Of a stretch of 64,000 bases of DNA, positions 32,408-40,808 are shown piece after piece (position 1 is the stretch's first letter; the number at the start of each line of letters is the position of its first letter). The DNA is taken from contig NZ_CP107905.1 in the NCBI RefSeq assembly GCF_036014015.1, positions 8,184,001 through 8,248,000 on the forward strand, given 5' to 3'. The notes under the pieces were generated by a model. It saw only the letters and a program-made list of their open reading frames with translations. It did not search any database and was not told the origin of the DNA. The stretch is from Streptomyces sp. NBC_00457 (lineage in GTDB: Bacteria > Actinomycetota > Actinomycetes > Streptomycetales > Streptomycetaceae). A program made the position numbers and the translations under genes.

Positions 32408-33558
32408 GCGTAGACATCGTCCTGGCAGGCGCGCGCGGCCACGGCCGCTGGCACCTCGACAACATCCGCCGACTCCAGGACAAGGGCATCGTCCGGCTCG
32501 CGGGCATCTGCGAGCTGACCCCGCTGACGGAAGGGGAGCTCCCGGACGGCCTGGGCACGCCCGCCCAGTCGCCGGATTTCGGCGCCCTCCTCGACTCCAC
32601 CGGCGCGCGGATCGCCGTGATCTGCACGCCGATCCCGACCCACACCGACCTCGCCCTGACCGCCGCCGAGCGGGGCGTGCATCTGCTGCTGGAGAAGCCG
32701 CCCGCGCCGTCGTACGCCGAGTTCCGGCGGATGGCCGACGGGGTCGCCCGGGCGGGGGTCGCCTGCCAGATCGGGTTCCAGTCGCTGGGCTCGCACGCGG
32801 TGCCGGTGATCCGTGAGCTGATCGCCGAAGGGGCGATCGGTGAGCTGGTCGGCATCGGCGGGGCGGGGGCCTGGGCGCGCGCTGAGGCGTACTACCGGCG
32901 TGCGCCGTGGGCGGGCAAGCGGCGGCTGAACGGTGTCGAGGTGATCGACGGAGTGCTGACCAACCCGCTCGCGCACGCCGTCGCCACCGCCCTCGCGCTG
33001 AACGGCACGACCCGCGCCGAGGACGTCACCGACATCGAGACCGAGCTGCTGCGCGCCAACGACATCGAGTCCGACGACACCTCCTGCGTCCGCGTCACGA
33101 CCACAACGGGCCGCACGGTCACCGTCGCCGCGACCCTGTGCGCCGAGGTTCCCGACGAGCCGTACGTCCTCGTGCACGGCAGCCGCGGCCGGATCACCTT
33201 CTGGTACAAGCAGGACCGCGTGCTGCTCCAGCGCGCCGACCACGGCCCGGAGGAGACCGAGTACGCCCGTACGGACCTGCTGGAGAACCTCGTCGACCAC
33301 GTCACCACCGGCGCCGCGCTGCTGGTCACGCCGGACTCGACGGGCGCCTTCATGAAAGTCGTTGAAGCGATTCGACTGGCCCCCGACCCGGCCCCGCTGC
33401 CCGAGGAGGCCTGGGACTTCGTCCCCGAAGAGGGCCGCCGGGTGGTCCCCGGCGTCGACGGCCTCGTCGCCGCCGCCGCCGACACCCTCTCCCTCTACTC
33501 CGAGCTGGGCGCCCCCTGGGCGCTCCCGCAAGCGCGCCCGAAAGAGGTGAGCACCTGA
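32404..33558 (+). CDS. Gfo/Idh/MocA-family oxidoreductase
   Basis: A 384-aa NAD(P)-dependent enzyme. The start ATG 32404 overlaps the lyase stop by 4 nt. The Rossmann start is VDIVLAGARGHGRWHLDNI, and the family motif EKPP is in LLLEKPPAPSYAEFRRMADG. The C-terminal substrate domain includes NPLAHAVATALALNG where the family has its catalytic His. Candidate roles are a dehydrogenase for a pectin sugar: Azospirillum L-arabinose 1-dehydrogenase is a Gfo/Idh protein, which would fit the arabinonate branch. Alternatively it acts with the DUF6807 and GH43 proteins that follow. No sugar specificity is readable. Confidence 0.85.
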   Translation: MSVDIVLAGARGHGRWHLDNIRRLQDKGIVRLAGICELTPLTEGELPDGLGTPAQSPDFGALLDSTGARIAVICTPIPTHTDLALTAAERGVHLLLEKPPAPSYAEFRRMADGVARAGVACQIGFQSLGSHAVPVIRELIAEGAIGELVGIGGAGAWARAEAYYRRAPWAGKRRLNGVEVIDGVLTNPLAHAVATALALNGTTRAEDVTDIETELLRANDIESDDTSCVRVTTTTGRTVTVAATLCAEVPDEPYVLVHGSRGRITFWYKQDRVLLQRADHGPEETEYARTDLLENLVDHVTTGAALLVTPDSTGAFMKVVEAIRLAPDPAPLPEEAWDFVPEEGRRVVPGVDGLVAAAADTLSLYSELGAPWALPQARPKEVST

Positions 33559-34403
33559 TGACGACCACCGACTCCCCGGTCCTGCGCGTCGCGGGCCGCC
33601 CTGTCGCCCGCTATGTGACGCGGCCCGAGCTGGCCCCCCGGCTCTCCCCACGCCCCTATCTGCACCCCGTCACCACCCTGGCCGGCACGGCGGTCACCGA
33701 GCTGAGCCCCGCCGACCACACCCACCACCTCGGCGTCGGTGTCGCCGTTCCCGACGTCGAGGGGCACAACTTCTGGGGCGGACGCACCTACGTCCGCGAC
33801 CAAGGCCCCACCGAGCTGGACAACCACGGAGCCCAGCGGCACACCGCGTTCCAGCTCCGCGACCCCGACGGCTTCGTGGAGGAGCTGCGCTGGGTGGCCG
33901 CGGGAGCCGAGCTGCTGCGCGAGCGCCGTACCGTGGCGGCCACCGAACTCACCGACGCCGCCTGGGCGTTGGACCTCACCTTCTCCCTCACCAACATCAC
34001 CTCCAACCTGCTGTCGATCGGCAGCCCGGCCACCAACGGCCGCCCCGGCGCTGCTTATGGCGGCTTCTTCTGGCGGGCGCGCAAGGAGTCCACGGCGCCG
34101 GACGTGTTCACCCTCGACCGCGAGGGCGAGCAGGAGATCCACGGCACCTGCGCCGCCTGGGTGGCTCTCGCCGGCTCCACCTGGACCCTGATCTTCGCCG
34201 GGGCCACCGAACACACCCGCCGGGACCGGTGGTTCGTGCGCGCCACGGAGTACCCCGGCGTCGGCTCCTCCCTCGCCGCCGAACAGCGGCTGCCGATCCC
34301 GCCCGGCGAGACCGCCGTCCGCCGGATCGTCACCGTCGTCGCCGACGGCCGCATCAGCCGGCTCGAAGCGGCGTCCCTGATCCGCAAGGCGGTGAACGCA
34401 TGA
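33558..34403 (+). CDS. DUF6807 (PmoA-like) family protein
   Basis: A 281-aa protein sharing one base with the upstream stop (TGATG). YLHPVTTLAGTAVTELSPAD then HTHHLGVGVAVPDVEGHNFWGG, with RPGAAYGGFFWRARKES further on, identify the family labelled PmoA in some databases; it is unrelated to particulate methane monooxygenase in function. The His cluster HTHH suggests a metal site. These proteins commonly neighbour Gfo/Idh oxidoreductases in carbohydrate loci, but no reaction is established. There is no signal peptide. The stop overlaps the GH43 start by 4 nt. Confidence 0.8.
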   Translation: MTTTDSPVLRVAGRPVARYVTRPELAPRLSPRPYLHPVTTLAGTAVTELSPADHTHHLGVGVAVPDVEGHNFWGGRTYVRDQGPTELDNHGAQRHTAFQLRDPDGFVEELRWVAAGAELLRERRTVAATELTDAAWALDLTFSLTNITSNLLSIGSPATNGRPGAAYGGFFWRARKESTAPDVFTLDREGEQEIHGTCAAWVALAGSTWTLIFAGATEHTRRDRWFVRATEYPGVGSSLAAEQRLPIPPGETAVRRIVTVVADGRISRLEAASLIRKAVNA

Positions 34404-35908
34404 CGACCGACACCTACCGCAATCCGATCCTCGACGCCGACTGGTCCGACCCGGACGTGGTCCGCGTGGGCGACGACTTCTACCTCACGGCCTCCAGCTT
34501 CGGCCGCGCCCCCGGCCTGCCCCTGCTCCACTCCCGCGACCTGGTCAACTGGACCCTGGTCGGCCACGCACTCGAGCGCCTGGAACCGGCGGCCGAGTTC
34601 AGATCCCCGCGCCACGACTGCGGAGTCTGGGCACCGGCTCTACGCCACCACGACGACCGCTTCTGGATCTTCTGGGGCGACCCCGACCAGGGCATCTTCC
34701 AGATCAACGCCCCCGAGATCCGGGGCCCCTGGACCCGCCCCCACCTCGTCAAGGCGGGCAAGGGCCTGATCGACCCCTGCCCCCTCTGGGACGAGGAGAC
34801 CGGCGAGGCCTATCTGATCCACGCCTGGGCCAAGTCCCGCTCCGGCATCAAGAACCGCCTCACCGGCCACCGGATGCAGCCTGACGGGACGTCACTCCTC
34901 GACGAGGGCAAGGTGATCGTCGACGGGGACCGCATCCCCGGCTGGTTCACCCTCGAAGGCCCCAAGCTCTACCGGCACGACGGCTGGTTCTGGATCCTCG
35001 CCCCCGCCGGGGGAGTGGAGACCGGCTGGCAGGGCGCCTTCCGCTCGCGCGGGTTCTTCGGTCCGTACGAGGAGAGGATCGTCCTCGAGCAGAAGGACAC
35101 CGACGTCAACGGACCGCACCAGGGCGGCTGGGTGCGCACCCCGTCCGGTGAGGACTGGTTCGTGCACTTCCAGCAGCGCGGTGCCTACGGCCGGGTCGTC
35201 CATCTCCAGCCGATGCGCTGGGGCACGGACGGCTGGCCCGTGCTCGGCGACGACGGCGCCCCCGTCGCCGTACACAAGCGTCCGGACCTGCCGCCGCAGC
35301 CGGCCACCGCGCCCGCCACCGACGACGGCTTCCCCGGCGGACGCTTCGGCCGCCAGTGGTCGTGGACCGCCAACCCGCAGGACGGCTGGGCCACCCAGCA
35401 CTCCGGCGACGGCCTCCGCCTCACCTGCGTCCGCTCGGCCGACACGCACGACCTGCGCAAACTGCCGAGCGTCCTCACCCAGCGACTGCCCGGGACGCCC
35501 TGCACGGTGGAGGTCGGGTTGCAGCTCCACAGCGAGGAGCCCGGGTCCAGGGCAGGGCTCGCGGTGCTCGGAGACGCCTTCAGCTGGATCGGGTTGCAGC
35601 GGGGGACCGACGGGACGGTCCACCTGGTGCACCGGTTCGCCGAGGCTGTGGCCGAGCAGGAACGGGACGCCGCCCATCCGCGGCTCGCGCCCGGCGGACG
35701 GGCCCGGCTGCGGATCGAGATCGGCTCCGGGGCACGCTGCCGCTTCTCGTACGACGTCGGCGACGGCTGGACGTCCTCCGGTCCCGTCTTCGCCGCCACC
35801 CCCTGGCGCTGGGTCGGCGCCCTGCTCGGACTGTTCGCGCTCGCGCCCGCCGGCGGGGGACACGCCGGCGCCGCGGTCTTCACGCACTTCCGGATCACCC
35901 CCCTGTAA
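34400..35908 (+). CDS. Cytoplasmic GH43 glycosidase (arabinofuranosidase/xylosidase type)
   Basis: A 502-aa protein without signal peptide. The five-bladed GH43 propeller covers ~1-310, with catalytic residues in NPILDADWSDPDVVRVGDDFY (base Asp), GLIDPCPLWDEETGEAYL (pKa-tuning Asp) and GWFTLEGPKLYRHDGWFW (acid Glu). A C-terminal beta-sandwich (~320-502, ending GGGHAGAAVFTHFRITPL) of the DUF1349/concanavalin type follows. It probably trims imported arabino-oligosaccharides. It is the last gene of the overlapping run that starts at the GntR regulator. Confidence 0.9.
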   Translation: MTTDTYRNPILDADWSDPDVVRVGDDFYLTASSFGRAPGLPLLHSRDLVNWTLVGHALERLEPAAEFRSPRHDCGVWAPALRHHDDRFWIFWGDPDQGIFQINAPEIRGPWTRPHLVKAGKGLIDPCPLWDEETGEAYLIHAWAKSRSGIKNRLTGHRMQPDGTSLLDEGKVIVDGDRIPGWFTLEGPKLYRHDGWFWILAPAGGVETGWQGAFRSRGFFGPYEERIVLEQKDTDVNGPHQGGWVRTPSGEDWFVHFQQRGAYGRVVHLQPMRWGTDGWPVLGDDGAPVAVHKRPDLPPQPATAPATDDGFPGGRFGRQWSWTANPQDGWATQHSGDGLRLTCVRSADTHDLRKLPSVLTQRLPGTPCTVEVGLQLHSEEPGSRAGLAVLGDAFSWIGLQRGTDGTVHLVHRFAEAVAEQERDAAHPRLAPGGRARLRIEIGSGARCRFSYDVGDGWTSSGPVFAATPWRWVGALLGLFALAPAGGGHAGAAVFTHFRITPL

Positions 35909-35950
35909 CTCACGTCACCCGTAAGCCTGTTACGCCCGTCGGGAGCCGCA

Positions 35951-37048
35951 ATGACGCACTTCCACAGCCTCCATAGCAAGCGCTTGCCCCATGCTTCGAG
36001 ACCGGGGTACGGCCTCGTCCTGGCCGCGGTCGTGGGCCTGGTCGCCGCACTGTGCCTCGGATCCGTCGGGGAGGCGAAGGCCGCCGCCCCGGCCTCCTGG
36101 TCCCGCTGGAGCGACCAGCCGCACGGGTTCGCCTCGCTCGCCGGCGGTACCACCGGGGGCGCGGGCGGCAAGGTCGTCACCGTCACCGACCAGGCCTCGC
36201 TGATGAAGTACGCGGGCGCCGAGGAGCCGTACATCATCCGGGTCCAGGGCACGATCACGGCTCAGCCGTTCGGCGCGAGCGTCGAGGTCGCCTCGGACAA
36301 GACGATCGTCGGGGTCGGCGCGAGCGGTGAGCTGGTGCAGGGCGAGTTCCATCTCAGCCCCGGCACGCACAACGTGATCATCCGCAACATGACGATCCGC
36401 GACTCGGCGATCGAGGGCAACTGGGACTGCAAGGACACCGACTTCGACGGCATCCAGATGGACACCGTCCACCACGTCTGGGTCGACCACAACCGCTTCT
36501 CGAACATCTGCGACGGACAGCTCGACGTCCGCAAGGACAGCGAGTACGTGACCGTCTCCTACAACCGGTTCGAGAACAACAACAAGACGTTCGGGCTTGG
36601 TTGGACCACCAACGTCAAGACCCAGATCACCATCGACCACAACTGGTTCGCCCACACCAAGCAGCGCAACCCGTCCATCGACAACGCCGCGTACGCGCAC
36701 CTCTACAACAACTACCTGACCGCACAGGTGGATCCCGGCGACCCCGTGTGGACGTACGGGAACTGGTCACGCGGCAAGACCAAGATGGTCATCGAGAACT
36801 CCTACTACCAGGACGTCCAGCACCCCTACCAGGCCGATGCCACCGCCGAGTTGGTGCAGCGCGGGTCGATCCTGAAGAACACCAGCGGGCGGCACGACGC
36901 GTGGGGTGCGGCCTTCGATCCGCGGGAGTTCTACGACTACCGGCTCGACCCGGCCGCCGCCGTGCCCGCGATCGTGAAGCGGTTCTCCGGCCCGCAGGAG
37001 CGGATCGGGGTGGCGCTTGAGCCGACTCAGACCCCCACAACTTCATAA
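35951..37048 (+). CDS. Secreted pectate lyase, PL1 family (b)
   Basis: A 365-aa protein. GGGAG lies 5 nt before ATG 35951. A long n-region then YGLVLAAVVGLVAALCLGSV..AKA forms the signal peptide. It is a short PL1 type: WSDQPHGFASLAGGTTGGAGG, YIIRVQGTI, KTIVGVGASGELVQGEF, NVIIRNMTIRDS, DFDGIQMDTVHHVWVDHNRF with Ca-ligand Asp residues, and TKQRNPSIDN with the catalytic Arg. The ending DYRLDPAAAVPAIVKRFSG is typical of actinobacterial pectate lyases. A GCAAGCGCTTGC palindrome lies in codons 9-13, which may be an operator. Confidence 0.92.
   Translation: MTHFHSLHSKRLPHASRPGYGLVLAAVVGLVAALCLGSVGEAKAAAPASWSRWSDQPHGFASLAGGTTGGAGGKVVTVTDQASLMKYAGAEEPYIIRVQGTITAQPFGASVEVASDKTIVGVGASGELVQGEFHLSPGTHNVIIRNMTIRDSAIEGNWDCKDTDFDGIQMDTVHHVWVDHNRFSNICDGQLDVRKDSEYVTVSYNRFENNNKTFGLGWTTNVKTQITIDHNWFAHTKQRNPSIDNAAYAHLYNNYLTAQVDPGDPVWTYGNWSRGKTKMVIENSYYQDVQHPYQADATAELVQRGSILKNTSGRHDAWGAAFDPREFYDYRLDPAAAVPAIVKRFSGPQERIGVALEPTQTPTTS
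35976..35987. promoter_or_regulatory. Perfect 12-bp palindrome at the start of the pectate lyase b gene
   Basis: GCAAGCGCTTGC lies 26 bp after the A of the start codon, where a bound LacI-type repressor could block transcription. It shares the AAGCGCTT core with two other sites in the operon. Confidence 0.4.
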
Positions 37049-37082
37049 CTCAGCTGGATCCAGAAGAAGAAGAGAGCCGACC

Positions 37083-38432
37083 ATGAAGATCAGTATTCGC
37101 AGAAGCAGGCGCGCGGCCATCGCGGTCGCCCTGGGGTCAGTGCTCGCGCTGACCGCCACCGCCTGCGGTGACGACGGCAGCGGGACGGGCGGTGACACGG
37201 GCGCGGAAGGCAGCGGCAAGGGCAAGGTCGTCTTCTGGGACAACAACGGCGGTGTCCGCACCGACATCTGGAAAGAGATCATCGCCGACTTCGAGAAGGC
37301 CAACCCGGACATCGACGTCGAGTACGTCGGTATCGCCTCCACCGAGTACCAGTCCAAGGTCGACACCGCCATCCAGGCCGACGGCCTGCCCGACGTCGGC
37401 GGTGTCGGCGCGGCCATGCTCGCCGGGTTCTCCGCGCAGAACGCGCTGGAGCCGCTGGACGACCGACTCGCCAAGTCCTCGCTGAACGGCAAGCTCAACG
37501 AGGACATAGTCGAGTCGCTGAAGGCCGCCGGCGGCGGGGACGACGCGCTGTACTCGATTCCGACCTCGGCGAACAACGGTGTCCTGTACTACCGCACCGA
37601 TCTGTTCAAGGCGGCCGGGCTGGAGGAGCCGCTCACCTGGGAGGCCTTCTACAAGGCCGCTGAGAAGCTGACCAACTCCGGGAAGAACGAGTTCGGTTAC
37701 ACCATTCGTGGTGGCGCCGGGTCCATCGCGCAGGCGCTGGACGCGATGTACGGGCAGTCCGGGATCACGTCCTTCTGGGACGCGAGCGGTGAGAAGACGA
37801 CCGTCAACGACCCCAAGAACGTGGCGGCGTTGGAGAAGTACGCGGCTCTGTACAAGAAGGTCACTCCGGCTGCCGACCTCAACAACGACTTCACCAAGAT
37901 GGTCGCGCAGTGGGATTCCGGCACGATCGGGATGCTGAACCACAACCTGGGGTCGTACCAGGATCATGTGAAGGCGCTCGGGGTCGACAAGTTCCGGGGT
38001 ATTCCGCAGCCGATCGGCTCCGGCGGCAAGCGGGTCCAGGTGTCCAACCCCGTGGACGGGCTGGGGTTGTTCAAGAGCTCCAAGAACAAGGACGCGGCGT
38101 GGAAGTTCATCGAGTTCGCCACGTCGCCCGAGGAGAACTCGAAGTTCAACAAGTCGGCGGGGCAGGTGCCGGCGAACACGGATGCGGCCAAGGACGCGTG
38201 GATCTCTGAGGCCGAGCCCACGAAACTGGCTGCGCAGGCGTTGAGTGACGGGTCGACGACGATTGTGCAGCTGCCGTACTACCTGCCTGACTGGAACACG
38301 ATTTCCAAGGCGGAGAACGAGCCGAACTTCCAGAAGGTGCTGCTCGGAGACATGAGCGCGAAGGACTTTCTGGACACGCTCGCCGACCAGCTGAACGAGG
38401 CTCAGGCCGAGTGGAAGGAACAGAACGGCTGA
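37083..38432 (+). CDS. Sugar-binding lipoprotein of the pectin-oligosaccharide importer
   Basis: A 449-aa solute-binding protein. The signal RRAAIAVALGSVLALTATAC gives a lipobox Cys at residue ~28 followed by a Gly/Asp linker. The mature domain is KVVFWDNNGGVRTDIWKEII, SANNGVLYYRTDLFKAAGL, and WDSGTIGMLNHNLGSYQ, ending with a ligand-cleft PYYLPDW. It lies between two lyase genes, 6 kb after the permeases at 29.3-31.1 kb, and is the only binding protein of this importer in the region. The ligand is probably an oligogalacturonide or arabino-oligosaccharide (inference from context). Confidence 0.9.
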   Translation: MKISIRRSRRAAIAVALGSVLALTATACGDDGSGTGGDTGAEGSGKGKVVFWDNNGGVRTDIWKEIIADFEKANPDIDVEYVGIASTEYQSKVDTAIQADGLPDVGGVGAAMLAGFSAQNALEPLDDRLAKSSLNGKLNEDIVESLKAAGGGDDALYSIPTSANNGVLYYRTDLFKAAGLEEPLTWEAFYKAAEKLTNSGKNEFGYTIRGGAGSIAQALDAMYGQSGITSFWDASGEKTTVNDPKNVAALEKYAALYKKVTPAADLNNDFTKMVAQWDSGTIGMLNHNLGSYQDHVKALGVDKFRGIPQPIGSGGKRVQVSNPVDGLGLFKSSKNKDAAWKFIEFATSPEENSKFNKSAGQVPANTDAAKDAWISEAEPTKLAAQALSDGSTTIVQLPYYLPDWNTISKAENEPNFQKVLLGDMSAKDFLDTLADQLNEAQAEWKEQNG

Positions 38433-38474
38433 GAGATTGGTGCGTTTCGGTTGTGGGGGGCTGCGGGGCTGGTG

Positions 38475-38529
38475 TGGCTGGTCGCGCCCACGCGGCGGAG
38501 CCGCAAATCGATACAGCCCCGCGCCCCTG
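38475..38529 (+). repeat. Dispersed repeat, copy B (variant with inserted segment)
   Basis: TGGCTGGTCGCGC is followed not by AGTTCC but by CCACGCGGCGGAGCCGC and AAATCGATACAG before CCCCGCGCCCCTG resumes. The inserted part can fold as a GCGGCGGAGCCGC hairpin. It lies 42 nt after the binding-protein stop. Confidence 0.7.
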
Positions 38530-38565
38530 GGTGGGTGATCTTCCCCTTACTGAAAGGGCACCGTT

Positions 38566-39354
38566 GTGTCTCTCAGTCGTAGACAGGTTGCTGCTGCATT
38601 TGGGGTCGTTCCGATTGTCGCGACCGGTACCGCTCATGCATCTGGCCGCCGACCCCGCACCCTCTTCATCGCCGGTGATTCCACCGCCGCCCAGAAGTAC
38701 GCCGCCGCCGCTCCGGAAACCGGGTGGGGAATGGCGCTTCCCTTCTTCCTCCACAAGGACCGGCCCGTTTCCAACCATGCGGTGAACGGCCGTAGTTCGA
38801 AGAGCTTCGTCGATGAAGGGCGGCTCGATGTCGTCCTCGGACAGATTCGGGCCGGTGACTTCCTCCTGATCCAGTTCGCGCACAACGACGAGAAGGCCGA
38901 CGATCCGACTCGGTACACGGAGCCCTGGTCGACGTATCAGGAGTATCTGCGGTTGTACGTCGACGGGGCTCGGGCGCGTGGGGCGCGGCCCGTGCTGGCG
39001 ACGGCCGTCGAGCGGCGTCGGTTCGATGTGGGCTGCAACGCTGTGCCCAGTCATGGCGACTATCCGGCGGCGATGCGGGCGCTGGCCCAGGAGGAGCGGG
39101 TGGCGTTGCTCGACCTTCAGGCGCTGTCGCTCGCGTTGTGGCAGGGGCTCGGGGTCGAGGCGACGAAGAAGTACTTCAACTGGACCGAGACCGAGCAGGA
39201 CAACACGCACTTCAATCCGCCGGGTGCGATCGCCGTGGCGCGGATCGCGGCGCGGGAGCTGGTGCGTACGCGTGTGCTCCGCCCGCAGGACGTGCGCCGG
39301 CTCGACGAGGAGATCCCGGAGTCCTGGATCACCTGGCCGCAGGCCGCCGCGTAA
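38566..39354 (+). CDS. Exported rhamnogalacturonan acetylesterase (CE12, SGNH fold)
   Basis: A 262-aa protein starting at GTG 38566 (GAAAGGG upstream). The N-terminus SLSRRQVAAAFGVVPIVAT resembles a short Tat signal. SGNH blocks: nucleophile S39 in LFIAGDSTAAQ; NHAVNGRSSKSF (block II Gly/Asn); IQFAHNDEK with N107; and D212-x-x-H215 in DNTHFNPPG. These match CE12 enzymes, which remove acetyl groups from rhamnogalacturonan I so that the lyases can act. It is clustered with PL1, PL4 and CE8 genes. Confidence 0.9.
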   Translation: MSLSRRQVAAAFGVVPIVATGTAHASGRRPRTLFIAGDSTAAQKYAAAAPETGWGMALPFFLHKDRPVSNHAVNGRSSKSFVDEGRLDVVLGQIRAGDFLLIQFAHNDEKADDPTRYTEPWSTYQEYLRLYVDGARARGARPVLATAVERRRFDVGCNAVPSHGDYPAAMRALAQEERVALLDLQALSLALWQGLGVEATKKYFNWTETEQDNTHFNPPGAIAVARIAARELVRTRVLRPQDVRRLDEEIPESWITWPQAAA

Positions 39355-39396
39355 CCACACCGACCACAGACGACCACCAGAAAAGAGAGCCGCACA

Positions 39397-40710
39397 ATGA
39401 ACGCACAGAGATGGCATGCGCATGCCACAACCAAGGCAGCTGTGTTGATCGGCTGCACCGCGCTCGTCCTCGGTCTCACCGGCACCAGTGCCCAGGCCGG
39501 ACCCCGTGACCTGGGCCGTCAGGTCCTCAGCGCGGGTGACGGCTGGGGATCGGAGGGTGCGGGGACGACCGGTGGTTCGGCAGCCGACGCCGAGCACGTC
39601 TACACCGTCACCACGTGGGCCGAGTTCAAGGCCGCGCTGCAGGCCGGGGGAGACGCACCGAAGATCATCAAGGTCAAGGGCGTGATCGACGCCGTCTCCC
39701 AGGGCTGCGAGGCCTTCGTCACCGACGGCTACGACCTCCAGCAGTACCTCAAGGACTACGACCCGGCCGTCTACGGCAACGACAAGGTCGCCATGGGACC
39801 GCAGGAGGACGCGCGGGTCGCGTCCGCCGCCAACCAGGACGCGGAGATCAAGGCCTTCATCCCCAGCAACACCACCATCGTCGGCGTCGGGAAGAACTCC
39901 GCCATCCTCGGCGCCAGCCTCCAGATCCTCGGTGTCTCGAACGTCATCCTGCGCAACCTCACCATCGAGGCCCCACTCGACTGCTTCCCCAAGTGGGACC
40001 CGACCGACGACAACAACACCGGGAACTGGAACTCCGAGTACGACACCGTCGTCGTCTACGGCACGGATCACGTGTGGCTCGACCACAACACGTTCACCGA
40101 CGGGCGCTTCCCCGACAGCGAGCGGCCCGTCTACTTCGGCAAGGTCTTCCAGCAGCACGACGGCCTGACGGACATCGTGCGCGGCTCCAACTACGTGACG
40201 GTGTCCTGGAACCGCTACGAGAACCACGACAAGAACATGCTGATCGGCAACGGCGACGGCCTCGCCGCCATCGACGCCGGCAAGCTCAAGGTCACCATGC
40301 ACCACAACCGCTTCGACGGGATCCTCCAGCGTTCCCCGCGCGTGCGGTTCGGACAGGTCGACGTCTACAACAACCACTACGTGGTGAACGAGGAACAGCA
40401 GGACGACTACTACATCTTCGGCGTCGGCATCTCCTCGCAGCTCCACGCCACCGACAACGCGATCACGCTGCCGCCCGGCGCGAGCGTCGGCAAGGCGCTG
40501 AAGAAGTGGAACGAGTCACCGCTGACCGCCGAGAACAACTACGTCAACGGCAAGCGGACCGACCTCATCGCCGTCCACAACGCCGAGATCCCGGAGGAGA
40601 CCCTCCAGTCCGGCGCCGGCTGGAAGCCGACCCTGCGGACGAAGGTCGACCACCCCAAGGCGGTCCCGGGAATCGTCGCCCACCGCGCGGGCGCCGGCCG
40701 CCTGCGCTGA
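39397..40710 (+). CDS. Secreted pectate lyase, PL1 family (c)
   Basis: A 437-aa protein with signal peptide TTKAAVLIGCTALVLGLTGTSAQA. The fold and motifs mirror the lyase at 31.1 kb: GDGWGSEGAGTTGGSAADAE, KIIKVKGVIDA, NTTIVGVGKNSAILGASLQI, NVILRNLTIEAPLDCFP, DHVWLDHNTFTDG, VSWNRYENHDKNMLIGNGD, and the catalytic QRSPRVRFGQVDVYNNHY. The two are paralogues, with diverged C-terminal segments. It acts on exposed homogalacturonan outside the cell. It is 42 nt after the acetylesterase gene, probably cotranscribed. Confidence 0.93.
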   Translation: MNAQRWHAHATTKAAVLIGCTALVLGLTGTSAQAGPRDLGRQVLSAGDGWGSEGAGTTGGSAADAEHVYTVTTWAEFKAALQAGGDAPKIIKVKGVIDAVSQGCEAFVTDGYDLQQYLKDYDPAVYGNDKVAMGPQEDARVASAANQDAEIKAFIPSNTTIVGVGKNSAILGASLQILGVSNVILRNLTIEAPLDCFPKWDPTDDNNTGNWNSEYDTVVVYGTDHVWLDHNTFTDGRFPDSERPVYFGKVFQQHDGLTDIVRGSNYVTVSWNRYENHDKNMLIGNGDGLAAIDAGKLKVTMHHNRFDGILQRSPRVRFGQVDVYNNHYVVNEEQQDDYYIFGVGISSQLHATDNAITLPPGASVGKALKKWNESPLTAENNYVNGKRTDLIAVHNAEIPEETLQSGAGWKPTLRTKVDHPKAVPGIVAHRAGAGRLR

Positions 40711-40808
40711 ATCCAAGAGCGCGAGCGAGCGGACGGGCCGGGGGGCCGCACCCCTCCGGCCCGCCTGCCCACCCACCCACACGAGCCGCACCGCGAAGGA
40801 GTACCCGT

